62,070 nucleotides of DNA, taken from the NCBI RefSeq assembly GCF_018332455.1, contig NZ_BOPZ01000023.1, positions 1-62,070 on the forward strand, in the 5' to 3' direction. The stretch comes from Clostridium polyendosporum (lineage in GTDB: Bacteria > Bacillota > Clostridia > Clostridiales > Clostridiaceae). Positions 51,126 through 61,017 of this stretch are shown in pieces. How positions within the stretch are numbered: the first letter of the stretch is position 1; each line of letters starts with the position of its first letter. The notes below the pieces were generated by a model that did not search any database, had not been told where the DNA came from, and saw nothing but the letters and a program-made list of their open reading frames with translations. The translations under genes and the position numbers were made by a program.

Positions 51126-51606
51126 TTTATAGCAGTTTTGATGATACTCTATTAAAAAAACGAATAATTAATAAGAATATCATATTATTGAGAAAAGAAT
51201 TTTATGGTACTTCTACGTCATGCTTTAATAATATTATGAATAAACGTATAAAAACAGTTACATTATAATAATTATACCTTCCACACTTAAGGTTGCATTC
51301 CACAAAAGTTAATCTATTCTACACCATCTTTCCAATAGGGGGAAAATGGTTTCTGACGTAATTTATATAGTGTATTAGAAGATGAGACAAATTTGGGACA
51401 AACTTGGGATAAATTTAACGTTTATTTATTTTATAATTATAGTATGGATATTTGGCAGAGCACATTAGGGACTTACAAAGAGTGTTACTGCAAGAAGGCA
51501 TCTAGGGAACTGGATGCTTTTTATTTTGATGCATGGAAGAAGAAATATATGTCATTTTAAATAGACATAAAATATGCACAATGATAGAATCTAATAGGTG
51601 ATATAT
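51126..51606. other. 480-base intergenic region
   Basis: No convincing gene. GCATC...GATGC with a T-run (51498-51522) is a short terminator. A repeated GACAAATTTGGGACAAACTT-like stretch at about 51385-51415 is unexplained. It lies between two unknown cargo genes. Confidence 0.4.
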
Positions 51607-52323
51607 ATGGAACGAGAATTATTTGAAAAGGTAATAAAGTTTTTCGTTAGTCAAGACTGGAAAAACGTAATTCCCGATAGCCTTAGTTCTTTAATAGGTT
51701 CATTACTTGGTGTTTACGTAGGGGGAAGAATTACATATAAAGTAACTAAGAGATTAGATATGGGCAAATTAAGAAAAGATTTAGAATTGAAAGCTGCAGA
51801 AGAAATGCTAATATGTATAGAGGAACTTTTAAACAAACTCATCACAGCAAACATACTTATTATGTCATTTAATAGGAATGTATCAATTTATTTAAATTCA
51901 CGAACAAATATTGATAATAATATTATTCAAGAAGTTTCCGATGCGTGGAATGATTATGCAAAAGCATATAATAAAATGTTATTTAAATTTGATGCCAGAA
52001 GAATTGTATTACGAGAGTTTTGGTATATAAGAGAATTGGTTTATGATGAGTGTAATTTACTTAGAGAAATGGAAAATGAATGTATACAGCTGATATCAGA
52101 TATTTATTACAACAGAATACTAATGGGATCAGAAATAGTGCCTCAAGAAGTAGAGGATTTAGAGGAAAAACTATCAATATTTAATGATAAGAGTTTTGAT
52201 ATTTTAAGTTACTTGTATGATTTACAAATTAAGTTACAGAATCAATTTTTAAATGATATATTTGATAATTATAAAATCTCATATCGGGAACCATTAGATT
52301 CCAAGTACAAAGTACTTAAATAA
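51607..52323 (+). CDS. Unknown helical protein with possible membrane segment
   Basis: A 238-residue protein. The N-terminal VIPDSLSSLIGSLLGVYVGG is moderately hydrophobic and may insert in or lie at the membrane; the rest is helical and acidic (AAEEMLICIEELLNKLITAN). ATG 51607 follows AGGTGATAT. A terminator follows. No family recognised. Confidence 0.6.
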   Translation: MERELFEKVIKFFVSQDWKNVIPDSLSSLIGSLLGVYVGGRITYKVTKRLDMGKLRKDLELKAAEEMLICIEELLNKLITANILIMSFNRNVSIYLNSRTNIDNNIIQEVSDAWNDYAKAYNKMLFKFDARRIVLREFWYIRELVYDECNLLREMENECIQLISDIYYNRILMGSEIVPQEVEDLEEKLSIFNDKSFDILSYLYDLQIKLQNQFLNDIFDNYKISYREPLDSKYKVLK

Positions 52324-52331
52324 AAAAAGAT

Positions 52332-52358
52332 AAGAGCTTATAATGAGCTCTTTTTTTA
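52332..52358 (+). terminator. Intrinsic terminator
   Basis: AGAGCT and AGCTCT pair around TATAATG; seven Ts follow. Confidence 0.8.
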
Positions 52359-52371
52359 TGGAGGTGGGGAC

Positions 52372-52563
52372 GTGAAATATAAATTCAATACTAGATGGAA
52401 TGGAAAACAATTAAAGTGCGCATGTTTATTTGGTAATGCTTGTTGCGATAGATTCAAGAAGTGTGAAGTATTAGAACTTACGATGGATCCTTTTGATGGG
52501 ATAAAAGAGTGCATGGGACAACGTAAATATGTAAGAGAGAATGGTGCATTAAAACAGAAATAG
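52372..52563 (+). CDS. Small Cys-rich protein
   Basis: A 63-residue protein starting at GTG after GGAGGTGGGGAC. Six Cys in total, most in CACLFGNACCDRFKKCEV and one in KECMGQ, so metal binding or disulphides are likely. A terminator follows directly. Unknown phage gene. Confidence 0.6.
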   Translation: MKYKFNTRWNGKQLKCACLFGNACCDRFKKCEVLELTMDPFDGIKECMGQRKYVRENGALKQK

Positions 52564-52581
52564 GAATAACAAGGTTAACCA

Positions 52582-52609
52582 AGACACTTAATTAAGAGTG
52601 TCTTTTTTT
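52582..52609 (+). terminator. Intrinsic terminator
   Basis: AGACACTT and AGAGTGTCT pair around an A/T loop; seven Ts follow. Confidence 0.8.
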
Positions 52610-52641
52610 ATTTTCAAAATACACCCAAAGGGGATGTTTGC

Positions 52642-53991
52642 ATGGACATGTATGAGAGAGTATTTTATCAAATTTTTATTAAAGCTTTTGGGAGTTTAAA
52701 GAATATAACAAGTAAACTTGATTATCTTAAGGGATTAGGGATAGGTGGAATATGGTTGACCCCTATATATAAATCTCCAAGTTATCATGGATATGATGTG
52801 GTTGACTATTACAGTATTAAACCAGAATATGGTACTATGGAAGATTTTGAAGAACTACTAAAGGAAGCACATGCAAGAGATATTAAAGTAATAATAGATA
52901 TGGTACTTAATCATACTAGCGATCAGCATGAATGGTTTAAGAAGAGCAGTGCAGGAGATGAGAAGTATAGAAATTATTATATTTGGAGTACATGCAATCC
53001 AGGTACTGATAAAACCCCTATGAATGATACCCCCTGGACTTGGAATAACGGTTGCTATTATTACAATTCCTTCACAGATACTATGCCAAACCTAAATCAC
53101 AACCACGGAGAAGTTAAACAAGAGATTATAAATATAGCTAAGTACTGGATAGACAAGGGTGTAGATGGCTTTCGTTTGGACGCTGTGCGTTGGACATACA
53201 ACAGAGTAGAAAAGGGTGTAGAGTTTTGGAAGTGGTTTAGGGAAGAGGTACAAAAAATAAAACCAGGTTTCTATTTAGTAGGTGAGGCTTGGGATTCAAT
53301 TAATATTTCTAATCAGTATGAAAATGCTTTAGGATCCTGTTTTAATTTTGATTTGGCTATGGATATAATTGACAAGATCAACTGGGGATGCTTAAGATAT
53401 TTAGGATTAAGCTTTGAAAGGAATTATGGTACGTATTACAGAGGTAATGATAATATTCATAATTCAATTTTTTTGAGCAATCATGACCAAAATAGGATCT
53501 ACAGCGAATTAAGGCAAAATAGAAAGAACATGGAGATTGCTGCAGCGTTATTGTTAACATTAAGTGGAACACCGTATATTTATTATGGTGAAGAAATAGG
53601 AATGCTTGGGACTAAAAGTCCTAGTGATGCAGAGGTTAGAAAACCCATGCTGTGGGAAGCTGTAGAGAGTGAAGAATATATACCTAGTAGCTTGTTGAAT
53701 TTGTACAAGCGATTAATAAAACTAAGGAACAATGAGGTTGCTTTAAGAAAAGGTGATTTTGCAAACATTAATACAAGCAATGATGGTACATTGATGTTTA
53801 AAAGAGCTTATGAAAATGAAGAAATAGTCGTTGCAATTAATCAAGGTAAAGAAGTTAAGCAGAAGCTTGAAGGTGGAAGGTATCAAGTTCTATTCAGCAA
53901 TAGTGGGATTAATGGAGTTGTTGAAATAGGAGAATATATAGAGCTTGGCGAGAATGAAATATTGATATTAAAGACAATGATTACTATATAG
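52642..53991 (+). CDS. GH13 alpha-glucosidase / alpha-amylase-like enzyme
   Basis: Cleaves alpha-glucosidic bonds in the cytoplasm (no signal peptide). A 449-residue, complete GH13 protein. Conserved regions: VIIDMVLNHTSDQH, GFRLDAVRW (nucleophile Asp), YLVGEAWDS (acid/base Glu), FLSNHDQNR (third Asp), and the N-terminal FYQIFIKAFG and GIWLTPIYKSPSYHGYDV. AAAGGGGATG precedes the ATG. Between terminators, unlinked to sugar genes. Such an enzyme in a phage late-gene gap is unusual; it may be a lysogeny-borne metabolic cargo. Confidence 0.88.
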   Translation: MDMYERVFYQIFIKAFGSLKNITSKLDYLKGLGIGGIWLTPIYKSPSYHGYDVVDYYSIKPEYGTMEDFEELLKEAHARDIKVIIDMVLNHTSDQHEWFKKSSAGDEKYRNYYIWSTCNPGTDKTPMNDTPWTWNNGCYYYNSFTDTMPNLNHNHGEVKQEIINIAKYWIDKGVDGFRLDAVRWTYNRVEKGVEFWKWFREEVQKIKPGFYLVGEAWDSINISNQYENALGSCFNFDLAMDIIDKINWGCLRYLGLSFERNYGTYYRGNDNIHNSIFLSNHDQNRIYSELRQNRKNMEIAAALLLTLSGTPYIYYGEEIGMLGTKSPSDAEVRKPMLWEAVESEEYIPSSLLNLYKRLIKLRNNEVALRKGDFANINTSNDGTLMFKRAYENEEIVVAINQGKEVKQKLEGGRYQVLFSNSGINGVVEIGEYIELGENEILILKTMITI

Positions 53992-54373
53992 CTACAAAAA
54001 GATAATTTTAAAATAGATAAATAGGCCAAAATTTTAAGATTTATTTGTTTTACAAATACCGATATGCTAGGGAAAATACTCTTTAGAGATATTCCCCAAC
54101 AACTTTTGTTGAAATTACTGTTAAGAACTACAATCTAACGATTAATAGTTATATTGACAGTAATGTTAATGGAAAGTGAAATTAACTTGAAAAGCTCTTG
54201 AACTATTTTCCATAACATATCGGCCATATGTTTCTCCTCTATAAGTTTTGCTAGTAGTAATATACGAGAAATTAAGTAAAAAGTTACAGCATAGAGACCT
54301 AAATATCATCACATTTGGTAAATGAAGGGAAAAACCTTTCCATGTAGAAGTTAATATGTGGAGAGGTGATAAC
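53992..54373. other. Intergenic region with hairpins
   Basis: A GGGAAAATACTCT...AGAGATATTCCC hairpin at about 54072-54099 and a CAAC...GTTG hairpin shortly after. No gene recognised in the rest. May include the promoter of the DUF2971-like gene. Confidence 0.4.
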
Positions 54374-55273
54374 GTGAAGTGCTTTTATGATTTAGAAAGA
54401 GATATTAAAAATTATAAAATTACAGATTATTATTTAGAATGTAACTTCAAAGAATGCTACTTCCATTATTGTAATAATGAAGCTTTTAACAGTATTTTAG
54501 ATAATTCAAGTTTTTGGTTCACACATTCAGACTATACAAATGATGGCATGGAGATAAAAGAAGGAAAGAAAATAATAATAGATTGCTTAAATGAAATAAA
54601 TGACTTATATACGGAAGAGTATAAAGAGATCTTATTAGGCAAAATATTTACTCTAATTCAAGACTCTTATATTTTATCTTTTTGTAGAAATGATAATAGT
54701 TCTAGTATGTGGAGGGACTATGCTGGCTTAGATGGGTATTGTATTAAAATTAATATTTTCAATATGTTAGACTTTAAGTTACAAGGAAATATAGAGGGAG
54801 AAGAACTTGGAAAATATTTTTGGATTTATAATGGACTTGTTTTATATGACGATAAAATAAAAAATGATAAAGTAAAAAAATTACTCAACCATTTTGGAGA
54901 GGTTTATAAATTATTTCTTAAAGGTAGAATATCTGAAGAAAAATTTAATGAATTAGAATTCTATGTTACTAGTCGTTTAGCTGAATTCTGCTTATTTAGC
55001 AAAGATAGTGGGTGGGAGAGCGAAAAAGAATATAGAATAGTTTTAGTGGCTAAAAATAATGAAGCGAACATATTCATAAAATTAAGGACTAATAAATACT
55101 TTAATAAAATTCCATATTTTAATATTAGTTTTAGAGGTTTCGAGAAGTTAATACGGGGTGTGGTATTAGGTCCCAAAAATAATAGGTGTGTTGAAGATAT
55201 CAAATTAAAATTAGAAAACGGTAATTATGAACATTGGGATGTTAAAAAAGTAGACTTGTCAATCAGATTTTAA
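54374..55273 (+). CDS. DUF2971-like protein
   Basis: A 299-residue protein. The DUF2971 pattern is present: YHYCNNEAFNSILDNSSFWF-like start (here FHYC...SSFWFTHSDYTNDGME), ILSFCRNDNSSSMWRDYAGL then DGYCIKI, ESEKEYRIVLVAK and VVLGPKNNRCV. Members occur in phage-defence and toxin contexts but the activity is unknown. GTG 54374 follows GGAGAGGTGATAAC; ATG 54356 is an alternative without a site. Just upstream of terminase. Confidence 0.7.
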   Translation: MKCFYDLERDIKNYKITDYYLECNFKECYFHYCNNEAFNSILDNSSFWFTHSDYTNDGMEIKEGKKIIIDCLNEINDLYTEEYKEILLGKIFTLIQDSYILSFCRNDNSSSMWRDYAGLDGYCIKINIFNMLDFKLQGNIEGEELGKYFWIYNGLVLYDDKIKNDKVKKLLNHFGEVYKLFLKGRISEEKFNELEFYVTSRLAEFCLFSKDSGWESEKEYRIVLVAKNNEANIFIKLRTNKYFNKIPYFNISFRGFEKLIRGVVLGPKNNRCVEDIKLKLENGNYEHWDVKKVDLSIRF

Positions 55274-55283
55274 AGAAATTATT

Positions 55284-55311
55284 AGAGCTCTTAACAGGAC
55301 TCTTTTTCTTT
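55284..55311 (+). terminator. Weak terminator
   Basis: AGAG...CTCT short stem followed by TTTTTCTTTTC. Confidence 0.45.
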
Positions 55312-55348
55312 TCAAAACAAACAAAGGTGAGGTGGTGACAATGTAGAC

Positions 55349-56053
55349 ATGGAAGACATAAGAGGTCCAGATATTAAAGATAGGGCTAAGAAAGATTACC
55401 TAAAAGGTTTGAAATATAAGGAACTAGCTGATAAATATTCAGTTAGTGTAAATACAATAAAGTCATGGATAAAAAGATATGGTTGGTCAGAAGAAAAGAA
55501 GCAAAAGGGTGCACCTAAAAAGAAAAAAGGTGCACCCTTAAATAATAAAAATGCAGAAGGATATGGAGCTCCGCCTAAAAATAAAAACGCTGAAACTCAC
55601 GGTTTTTTCAGTAAGTATCTTCCTGAGGATACTTTAGGAATAATTCAAGATATAGAACAGAAGAATTCATTAGATATTCTTTGGGAGAATATAACCATAC
55701 AGTATGCAGCAATAATAAGATCACAAAGAATTATGCACGTTAAAGACCAGGATGATTTAACTAAGGAACTGAAGAAGATAAAAGACATGGAAAATGGTTA
55801 TGAAAAAGAATATGAATTACAGCTTGCTTGGGATAAACAGGCTACATTTTTACAAGCACAATCAAGAGCTATGTCGGAACTTCGTAGTATGATTAAGCAG
55901 TATGATGAGTTATTAAATTCTAATAGAGATTTAGTCACTGATGAGCAGAAATTGAGAATAGAGAAACTTAAAGCTGATATAGATAAAGTTAAAAGAGATG
56001 ATAATGAAGATAAACCAATTGAAATAGTAATCAAACGGAAGGGTGAGGGGTAA
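55349..56053 (+). CDS. terS: Terminase small subunit
   Basis: Recognises the packaging site and hands DNA to the large subunit. A 234-residue protein with an N-terminal [42 protein letters not shown] Lys-rich linker repeats (KKKGAP...NNKNAE), then PLEDTL-like [13 protein letters not shown] and a helical C-terminus. This matches the phage terminase small subunit family that partners PBSX-type large subunits. Stop and next start overlap (GGGTAATG). Confidence 0.88.
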   Translation: MEDIRGPDIKDRAKKDYLKGLKYKELADKYSVSVNTIKSWIKRYGWSEEKKQKGAPKKKKGAPLNNKNAEGYGAPPKNKNAETHGFFSKYLPEDTLGIIQDIEQKNSLDILWENITIQYAAIIRSQRIMHVKDQDDLTKELKKIKDMENGYEKEYELQLAWDKQATFLQAQSRAMSELRSMIKQYDELLNSNRDLVTDEQKLRIEKLKADIDKVKRDDNEDKPIEIVIKRKGEG

Positions 56054-58402
56054 TGCCTATTGAAAAAGAAGTTAATCCTCACTTTGAAGAATTTATTTTT
56101 AATTGGGACCACAAGTTCTATTTTTTAGTTGGTGGTTATGGATCGTCAAAGAGTTATCATGTTGCTTTAAAATTAATCCTCAAATTGCTTAAAGAAAAAA
56201 GAACTGCTCTTATAGTTAGAGAGGTTTATGACACCATAAGAGATAGCTGCTATTCATTACTTGAGGAAATAGTCACAGAAATGGAACTTGATGATAGGAT
56301 AAAGTTCAAAACATCTCCTATGCAAGTTAAGTTTCATAATGGTTCTAAGATAATTTTTAAAGGTATGGATAAGCCGGCTAAGTTAAAATCTATAAATAAT
56401 GTTTCTATAGTGTGGATAGAAGAATGTTCAGAGGTTAAATATGAAGGGTTTAAAGAACTTTTAGGACGTTTGAGACACCCAATATTACCACTGCATATGA
56501 TTTTATCTACTAATCCAGTTTCGAAGTCTAACTGGAGCTATAAACATTTTTTCATTGATAGTAAGAAGAAGATATTCACTCTTGACGATAAAGAATTATA
56601 CAAAAATAGAATAGCAATCATCAATAATACGTATTATCATCATTCCTTAGCTGATGATAATTTATTTTTGCCTAAAAGTTATATAGAACAATTAGAGGAT
56701 TTAAAAACATATGATCCAGACTTATATAGAATAGCTAGAAAAGGTCAATTTGGTGTTAATGGTAAGAAGGTATTACCTCAATTTGAGGAATGGCCACACT
56801 ATAAAGTTTTAGAAGTTATACAAAGTATCAATAGTCCTATAAAAAGAGTTGGAATGGACTTTGGATTTGAAACGTCATACAATGCACTTTTAAGGTTAGC
56901 TATAGATGATGAAGAAAAAATACTTTATATCTACTGGGAGTATTATAAAAACCAAATGACAGATGATAAAACAGCAGTAGAAATAGCTGAATTTATAGAA
57001 ACTCAGGAACTAATCAGAGCAGATAGTGCAGAGCCTAAAACCATTAAGTATTATAGTCAGCAAGGTTTTAATATTAGTGGAGCGAAGAAGTTCCAAGGTT
57101 CAAGATTGCAAAACACCAAGAAGGTTAAGAGATTTAAAAAGATTATTTGTTCTAGTAACTGTGTAAATACGATAGAGGAATTATCAGATCTTACTTATGC
57201 GGTAGATAAAAATGGAGAAATAATTGAGGATGAGTTTAATATAGATCCACACACGTTGGACATACCAGCCTAGGCGTGTATAAATCGAGGTATTAAGCTG
57301 GGACCCTGAAATGGGAATCAGAACCGAACACATAAGTTTAAAAGCTATGTGAGGGGCAGAGACTAGGTGATGAAACTGTTTTGCAGAATATAATTCACCC
57401 ACGAGACCTCGAAATTTATTATAAGATAGTATCTATATTGTGTTATTTGGTATTGTATAATATTGTTGAGGTGATATTATATGATAAAAGTAAATAGCAT
57501 AAATGGATACGAAGAAGTATTAGATATATATTTTGTAAGTAAAGAAGGTTTTGTATTTTCAACCAAAACAAATAAACCATTAGCTAGTAATGATAATGGT
57601 AGAGGATATAAAGTTGTTAGTTTAAAGCTAAAAGGTCAGAGAAAATGGAAGAAGGCATATATTCATAGATTGGTTGCCTTAGCATACATACCTAACATTA
57701 AAAATAGTCCTGAGGTTAATCATAAGGATGAAAATAAATCAAACAATCATTATGAAAACCTTGAATGGGTGACTAGATTAGAAAATGTTCATTATGGTAA
57801 TGCAATAGCTAATATGACAATTAACAAGTGTTTTAAGGTATATGTTTATGATTACTTATTAAACTATGTAGGAGAATACATAGGAGTATCAGAAGCTACC
57901 AGGACAACTTTAGGATATGTAGATAGTAGAGCTTTAAACAATAGAGTTAAAGAGTATTTTTATTTAAGTGACAAATTAGAAATTAAAAAAATAATTGAAA
58001 TAAATAAAAATTCCAAATATCAAACAGTAGTAGTTGAAAATATAAATACTAGTGAAAAATTATATTTCCCTTATAATAGAAAAGCTAGAGAGTTTTTTGA
58101 AGGAAAAGTAAATGTAACTGATGCAATAAAAAAGAATTGGTTAGTTAAGAAAACCTACAAAATATATGAACTTGATTATAATAAATTAATAGATAGTCCG
58201 AACTTACAGGAATAGAAACTGTAAGAAGTAGAGGATAAAGAGCCTTTACGATAACAATAAATGTAGTGCAATATGGTATGCACTTGATGGATATGAAGTG
58301 TCAGATCTTAAAGAAAAGAAATACAATGATGAAGTTTACAACAAAGGAAAAGGTGTTATTAAGAACTCTAATCCATACAAGAAAGGAGGTCATGTATTCT
58401 AA
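56053..58402 (+). CDS. terL: Terminase large subunit, two exons (56053-57257 and 58264-58402)
   Basis: ATP-driven DNA packaging motor and nuclease. Exons of 1,205 and 139 bases join to 448 codons. Joining restores [20 protein letters not shown], the usual C-terminal block of PBSX-type large subunits; unspliced, the frame stops at 57273. Walker A is [13 protein letters not shown], Walker [13 protein letters not shown]. The nuclease part has [30 protein letters not shown] and DPHT. Between terS and portal; the stop overlaps the portal ATG (TAATG). Splicing is inferred, not shown. Confidence 0.93.
57258..58263 (+). ncRNA. Group I intron (1,006 bases) with HNH gene in terL
   Basis: P1: exon ACACGTT pairs with intron GGCGTGT (57273-57279), with a U.G pair at the splice site after 57257. 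P10: the 3' exon begins TAG and can pair with CTA just before the guide. The intron ends in G (58263). P3-like CGAGGT (57286-57291) with ACCTCG (57406-57411); CACATA (57329-57334) with TATGTG (57346-57351); GGTGA with TCACC. CAGAGACTAGG resembles the conserved R element. The HNH gene sits 3' of the core. Splicing restores the terL frame exactly. Confidence 0.9.
57481..58215 (+). CDS. Intron-encoded HNH homing endonuclease
   Basis: A 244-residue protein. The NUMOD4-like N-terminus ([20 protein letters not shown]) is followed by the HNH core: [33 protein letters not shown] (His-Asn...Asn). Such enzymes cut intron-less alleles so that the intron spreads. The C-terminal part probably binds the target ([18 protein letters not shown]...DAIKKNW). 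TTGAGGTGATATT precedes the ATG. Free-standing reading frame inside the terL intron. Confidence 0.92.
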   Translation: MIKVNSINGYEEVLDIYFVSKEGFVFSTKTNKPLASNDNGRGYKVVSLKLKGQRKWKKAYIHRLVALAYIPNIKNSPEVNHKDENKSNNHYENLEWVTRLENVHYGNAIANMTINKCFKVYVYDYLLNYVGEYIGVSEATRTTLGYVDSRALNNRVKEYFYLSDKLEIKKIIEINKNSKYQTVVVENINTSEKLYFPYNRKAREFFEGKVNVTDAIKKNWLVKKTYKIYELDYNKLIDSPNLQE

Positions 58403-59883
58403 TGGTTGATGTTAGAGAAACACTTTTAAAACTTCCTGATATAGAAAAGAAGGAAAGAATAAGAGTACGAGCAGATTATTATTTTTATAAAGGCAAAAGT
58501 ATTGATTTAAATTTAGCAAAACAAGATAAAACTCTCTTAGGTCAAAACTGGGAAGTAAGCGATAATGTGGATTACAATCCTACTCAAGATATAAGAAATA
58601 AAATTAAGCCACTGCTTAAGAAACAAGCTAGGTTCATGTTTGGTAATGAGCCTTTTATTAATTTTAAGCCAGATAATTTGGATGATGCCGAAAAGTGTGA
58701 AGAGCTTAGACAATTTATAGATGATGTTCTTGAATTCAATAAGTTTTGGAATAACACTAGAAAAGCTTTCTTAATGAGCACAATTAAAAAGAGAGTACTT
58801 CTGAGGGTTGAAGCTAATCCAGGTATGCCAATAGTCATTAAGTATGAAAACATAGAGGGCTTTTATTATAAAGAGCAAAACGGCAATTTACTTGAAGTTA
58901 AGTTCTTTGAAGAAGATGAGAATAATGCTTTTGTAGAGGATGACAAAGATAAGATCTATTATATTCATACTTATTACTATGACAAAGAAAGTGAAAATGC
59001 TGAAGTGCAAGCTTATTATAAAAAGCAAACCTATAAAGGTGATGATCTCAACAATCCAATTGAGGAAGTTACACAACCTACAGGATTTTATACTATTCCA
59101 TGTTGGCTAATTAAGAATGGTGGAGAACTTGGAGATGAGTTTGGAGAAAGTGATGTAGACGAGTTGAGGGAACCACAAAATCTTTATAACAAGAAAAACT
59201 CAGATTTTGCAGATGCCCTAAAGTTTCAAATGTTTGGGGCTGAAAGCATTATTGATGGTCATCCAGACGATGTAAATAAATTAACAATAGCTCCTAATGC
59301 TGTACATGCAATAAGAACTGATAATAAAGCAGCTGATAATGGTAAACAAGCGATTCATAATAGGCTTGAATATAACTTTGGTAGTGCAGAAGCTGTAAAC
59401 TCATTTCTTGATAGAATAGAACGTGATATGAGGGATATACTTGATATGCCCAATATAAAAGATTTGACTAATATTCCAAGTGCCAAGGCTATGAAGTATA
59501 TGTACAATGACCTTATTGGACGTTGTGAAGAAAAGTGGAACGATTGGGAACCGGTATTTAAAGAGTTAATTAAGTTCATAATTGAAGCAGCTCCTTACAG
59601 TTATAAAGGTATATTTAAAAATGAGTGGTCAAACTTAAAATACACTATGCTATTTACTCATAATTATCCTTTACCAGCTGATGAAGAGGATAAAAAGAAA
59701 ACAGCTATGGAAGAGGTAGTAACAAAGGTAAGATCTATTAGAAGTTACATTAAAGAGTTTACGGATGAGGAAGATGTAGAAAATACACTTAATGAGATAC
59801 TTGAAGAAATAACTTTAATTGCTTCAGCTGAATCAGAGCAACCTCAATTCAAAGATCTTAACAAGGGTGGAACTAATGAATAA
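58402..59883 (+). CDS. Portal protein (SPP1 gp6 type)
   Basis: Forms the dodecameric ring at the head vertex. A 493-residue protein with the SPP1 gp6-like pattern: RADYYFYKGKSIDL near the start, TQDIRNKIKPLLKKQARFMF, IPCWLIKNGGELGDEFGESD, LREPQNLYNKKNSDFADALK, SAKAMKYMYNDLIGRCEEKW. Acidic C-terminal tail. AAGAAAGGAGGTCATGT precedes the ATG, which overlaps the terL stop. Confidence 0.92.
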   Translation: MVDVRETLLKLPDIEKKERIRVRADYYFYKGKSIDLNLAKQDKTLLGQNWEVSDNVDYNPTQDIRNKIKPLLKKQARFMFGNEPFINFKPDNLDDAEKCEELRQFIDDVLEFNKFWNNTRKAFLMSTIKKRVLLRVEANPGMPIVIKYENIEGFYYKEQNGNLLEVKFFEEDENNAFVEDDKDKIYYIHTYYYDKESENAEVQAYYKKQTYKGDDLNNPIEEVTQPTGFYTIPCWLIKNGGELGDEFGESDVDELREPQNLYNKKNSDFADALKFQMFGAESIIDGHPDDVNKLTIAPNAVHAIRTDNKAADNGKQAIHNRLEYNFGSAEAVNSFLDRIERDMRDILDMPNIKDLTNIPSAKAMKYMYNDLIGRCEEKWNDWEPVFKELIKFIIEAAPYSYKGIFKNEWSNLKYTMLFTHNYPLPADEEDKKKTAMEEVVTKVRSIRSYIKEFTDEEDVENTLNEILEEITLIASAESEQPQFKDLNKGGTNE

Positions 59884-60832
59884 TGAGTATCTTAAATTAG
59901 TTTATGAGGCTTTAAGTAAAAAAATAAAGCTTACTGAGAGCAATTCAAAAGCCCTAAGGAAATTATATGAAGAGGTTGCAGAGGAGTTAATAAAGCAGGC
60001 TGAAAAGTCTAAAGGGTTCAATAAAGCTTGGTTAAATGATTATTCAAAAGTAGTGAAAAATAGACTTAAAGAACTTGAAAATAATATGTATTTCCTAAAT
60101 AAAGAGGCGATAGATGCAAGTTCGTACATAGCTGCAGCTATACAGTCTAATTTCTTTCAACATATAGGTGAAAAGTTTAAACTAGATATACCAAAAGATA
60201 TTCTAAGGGCTATTTACACAGTCCCTGAGGATGTAGTTTTAAAACTTCTTTCAGGTGGATTATACAAAGATGGTAAAGGCTTAAATGAAAGGATATGGAG
60301 TTTAATAAATAAGATGGACAAAGATATAAATTATATTCTTGCAAAAGGTATAGTTGGGAATAAACCTTATTTAGATATAATTAAGGATTTAGAAAAATAT
60401 GTAGAACCTAATGCTAAAAAACCGTGGGATTGGAGAATTGTTTATCCAGGTGTAAATAAACAAGTAGATTATAATGCTCAAAGACTATTGAGGACTGCCT
60501 TGAATCATGCATTTTATTTAAGTTCTATGGAGAGCAATAAAAGAAATCCATATGTTGAATCTATCCATTGGGAGTTATCTTCACAGCATTACGAAAGACA
60601 AGTCAAAAGATTTGGAAGAGATGAATGTGATGATTATACAGAGCAAAATAGATATGCTTTAGGACAAGGGAATTTTCCAAAGGATGAAGTGCCGATTCCA
60701 CACCCTCAATGCCTTTGTACACAGTATGGTGTAGTTTCTAAGAGTATGGAGGATATCGGAAAAGAATTAGGTGATTGGTTAGCAGGAGGAAGTAATAAAA
60801 TGTTAGATGAATGGTATGCAAGTATAGTGTAA
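59876..60832 (+). CDS. MuF-type minor head protein
   Basis: A minor capsid protein of the Phage_Mu_F (SPP1 gp7) family. A 318-residue protein. Helical N-terminus; the MuF block is near the end: QRLLRTALNHAFYLSSMESN, WELSSQHYERQVKRFGRDEC, IPHPQCLCTQYGVV (HPxCxC). ATG 59876 overlaps the portal stop and follows AAGGGTGG. Normally followed by the small zinc-ribbon gene and the scaffold, which here are at the left end of the window. Confidence 0.9.
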   Translation: MNNEYLKLVYEALSKKIKLTESNSKALRKLYEEVAEELIKQAEKSKGFNKAWLNDYSKVVKNRLKELENNMYFLNKEAIDASSYIAAAIQSNFFQHIGEKFKLDIPKDILRAIYTVPEDVVLKLLSGGLYKDGKGLNERIWSLINKMDKDINYILAKGIVGNKPYLDIIKDLEKYVEPNAKKPWDWRIVYPGVNKQVDYNAQRLLRTALNHAFYLSSMESNKRNPYVESIHWELSSQHYERQVKRFGRDECDDYTEQNRYALGQGNFPKDEVPIPHPQCLCTQYGVVSKSMEDIGKELGDWLAGGSNKMLDEWYASIV

Positions 60833-61017
60833 ATATAGTTAGATCTGTTAAAGAATGATGTTGAAAATTGATTATTTGTTACGAAGTAAGGTATAATAAG
60901 ATTATGTGTAAAATATTTACAATTACTCATTCACTTAACATAAATTAAATAAATAGATAATAGTAAAAAAGGCGAATTAAATAATATATATTTAATAATA
61001 TAATGGAGATATGTGAA
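60833..61017. other. Intergenic region at the phage/insertion border
   Basis: Holds promoter-like TTGATT...TATAAT (about 60870-60898) for the reductase-like gene and GGAGAT just before it. The phage late operon is interrupted here. Confidence 0.45.

Noticed and set aside
51380-51470. 3' end of a lost tyrosine integrase
   Set aside because: The GACAAATTTGGGACAAACTT-like stretch resembles such gene ends but no catalytic block is present; not enough to call.
56053-57273. Terminase large subunit as a truncated gene
   Set aside because: The missing C-terminus follows the HNH gene in frame after removal of a 1,006-base group I intron.
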